From Thiothrix winogradskyi (GTDB lineage Bacteria > Pseudomonadota > Gammaproteobacteria > Thiotrichales > Thiotrichaceae): 64,000 nt of DNA. A model generated the notes under the pieces. It saw only the letters and a list, made by a program, of their open reading frames with translations, was not told the origin of the DNA and ran no database searches. The translations under genes were made by a program, and so were the position numbers. Of the stretch, positions 63,242 through 64,000 are shown one piece after another (within the stretch, counting starts at the first letter, position 1; every line of letters begins with the position of its first letter). Location: the NCBI RefSeq assembly GCF_021650935.1, contig NZ_CP091244.1, positions 2,914,001 to 2,978,000 of the forward strand, written 5' to 3'.

Positions 63242-64000
63242 TTGCAGCTTTCCAACGAAGACAACCTGCGGCTCAATGTCCTGCTTGCCCAACCGCTGCA
63301 AGCCGTGCGTATTAACGAGTCCACCATGACCGTCCACGCCCTCACCGAGCGCGGCGAAGCGAAAGTGCGCCTCAACCCCACCGCGCGGGATGAGCAATAC
63401 CTGCGCTGGGTACGCGAATTGCTCTCCATGAAAGTGACCGGCTCACCCGGCGGCTACCCGATTTTCCTGAAACGCTGGACGCGCATGAGTCACGCCCGCA
63501 ACAACCTCGACCAAATGCTGCTCCTTGGCGAACCCGAAGCCGTCGCCGCCGTGGTCTACACCCCCGGTCTAACCCACGACATCGCCAAACGCGCATGGTG
63601 GGCAAGCCCCAGCGCCACCAATGCCCGTTGCCTCCTAGAAAACCCCGAAGTTGTCGCGGGCGAACTCGGCAAAGAACTCACCGCCTACCTGCTCGAATTC
63701 CTGCCCTTCGAGGAAATCCAACTCGACGTAGTAGACACCGTGCGCCTCTGCCTGCAAGGTGAACTCATTACCCCCAGTGAGCGCAGCAAACTGTGGGAGC
63801 GCGCCAAACGCAAAAACCCATTCTACATCGGCTTCCTGCACGCTGACCCCACCTACATTCCCTTGCCCGCCAAGCCGCATCGTCACCACGCTGACCTCAT
63901 CGCACAACTGGCAACGCAACTCGACGCAAACAACCCCTACGCCCAAGCCTTCAGCCAAACGCTTGATAGCGCAGGGCAAAATTGGTTACGCGCCCTGCAA
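63242..64000 (+). CDS. dsrS: DsrS-like sulfur-oxidation protein, 5' part, truncated by the window edge
   Basis: The frame is open from 63230 (after a TAA at 63227-63229) to the last base; the only start candidate ahead of the conserved part is TTG 63242, giving 253 residues. The text (LSNEDNLRLNVLL, GSPGGYPIFLKRWTRMSHARNNLDQMLLLGEPEAVAAVVYTPGLT, RAWWASPSATNARCLLENPEVV, LLEFLPFEEIQLDVVDTVRLCLQGELI) reads like DsrS of purple sulfur bacteria, a cytoplasmic protein needed for normal sulfur-globule oxidation. Recognition is by eye. It lies away from dsrN and dsrR. Possible ribosome site AGGA at 63223-63226 is rather far. Confidence 0.65.
   Translation, partial: MQLSNEDNLRLNVLLAQPLQAVRINESTMTVHALTERGEAKVRLNPTARDEQYLRWVRELLSMKVTGSPGGYPIFLKRWTRMSHARNNLDQMLLLGEPEAVAAVVYTPGLTHDIAKRAWWASPSATNARCLLENPEVVAGELGKELTAYLLEFLPFEEIQLDVVDTVRLCLQGELITPSERSKLWERAKRKNPFYIGFLHADPTYIPLPAKPHRHHADLIAQLATQLDANNPYAQAFSQTLDSAGQNWLRALQ

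Noticed and set aside
1..64000. CRISPR array, tRNA or rRNA genes, prophage
   Set aside because: No regularly spaced direct repeats, no cloverleaf-like segments ending in CCA and no rRNA wording were seen in the gaps, and no phage structural genes are present.

Overview
The window is one stretch of a gammaproteobacterial chromosome of roughly 50% G+C, densely packed and almost wholly protein-coding. I see no rRNA, tRNA, CRISPR array or intact insertion sequence. Three genes match accessory proteins of the reverse dissimilatory sulfite reductase (Dsr) sulfur-oxidation system: dsrN, dsrR and a partial dsrS-like gene. Together with a single-chain pyruvate carboxylase and the general gene set, they point to a sulfur-oxidising bacterium of the Thiothrix/Thiotrichales type. 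That assignment is inference, since no marker RNA is present.

Layout. 1-2143: an A+T-rich pair, the tail of an unknown protein and a TPR protein with a beta-rich C-terminus, which looks like the edge of a defence-type island. 2312-8534: minus-strand block tex, Cys-rich lipoprotein, leuS, lptE. 8804-9358: DUF1877 protein. 9429-13746: RND efflux pump and its lipoprotein adaptor, whose promoter carries a palindrome; a second copy lies beyond the DUF4124 gene, in front of a candidate small RNA. 14779-18770: CheB-CheR-PAS-histidine kinase hybrid and a FixJ-like regulator. 18767-23560: the stress module prkA-yeaH-spoVR, with a good sigma-54-type promoter candidate. 23948-27830: secreted SCP2-like protein, creD and two methyltransferases. 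27954-34798: a membrane-lipid modification cluster (flavin oxidoreductase, DUF1365, CFA-synthase-like methyltransferase, transporter, DUF3833, chalcone-isomerase-like) with convergent SDR and NTF2-like genes. 34933-38559: lipoprotein, prmB, yqhA-like, FAH-family and plsC-like genes. 38640-39850: Pho-box-controlled pstS with terminator. 39965-43170: hipBA-type toxin-antitoxin and selO. 43640-48248: dsrN-dsrR-NarX-like kinase-NarL-like regulator-rhodanese, apparently one operon. 48280-51675: CPBP protease, two peptide-type ABC permeases, a Uma2-family protein. 51732-58703: pyruvate carboxylase, then trpD-trpC-lgt-thyA. 58791-63161: small membrane protein, unknown protein, miaB, SH3 protein, tgt. 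63242-64000: start of a dsrS-like gene running off the window.

The most interesting signals are: (i) the kinase/regulator pair in the dsrNR operon, a NarX-like kinase without a periplasmic sensor domain but with a Cys-rich GAF region; (ii) a REP-like inverted-repeat pair lying in frame inside dsrN; (iii) the twin ATTAG-N6-CTAAT operators linking the efflux promoter to a probable small RNA; (iv) the TPR-type gene at the left edge; and (v) a probable sigma-54 promoter for prkA-yeaH-spoVR. All functional statements come from reading translated sequence by eye; no database search was run.
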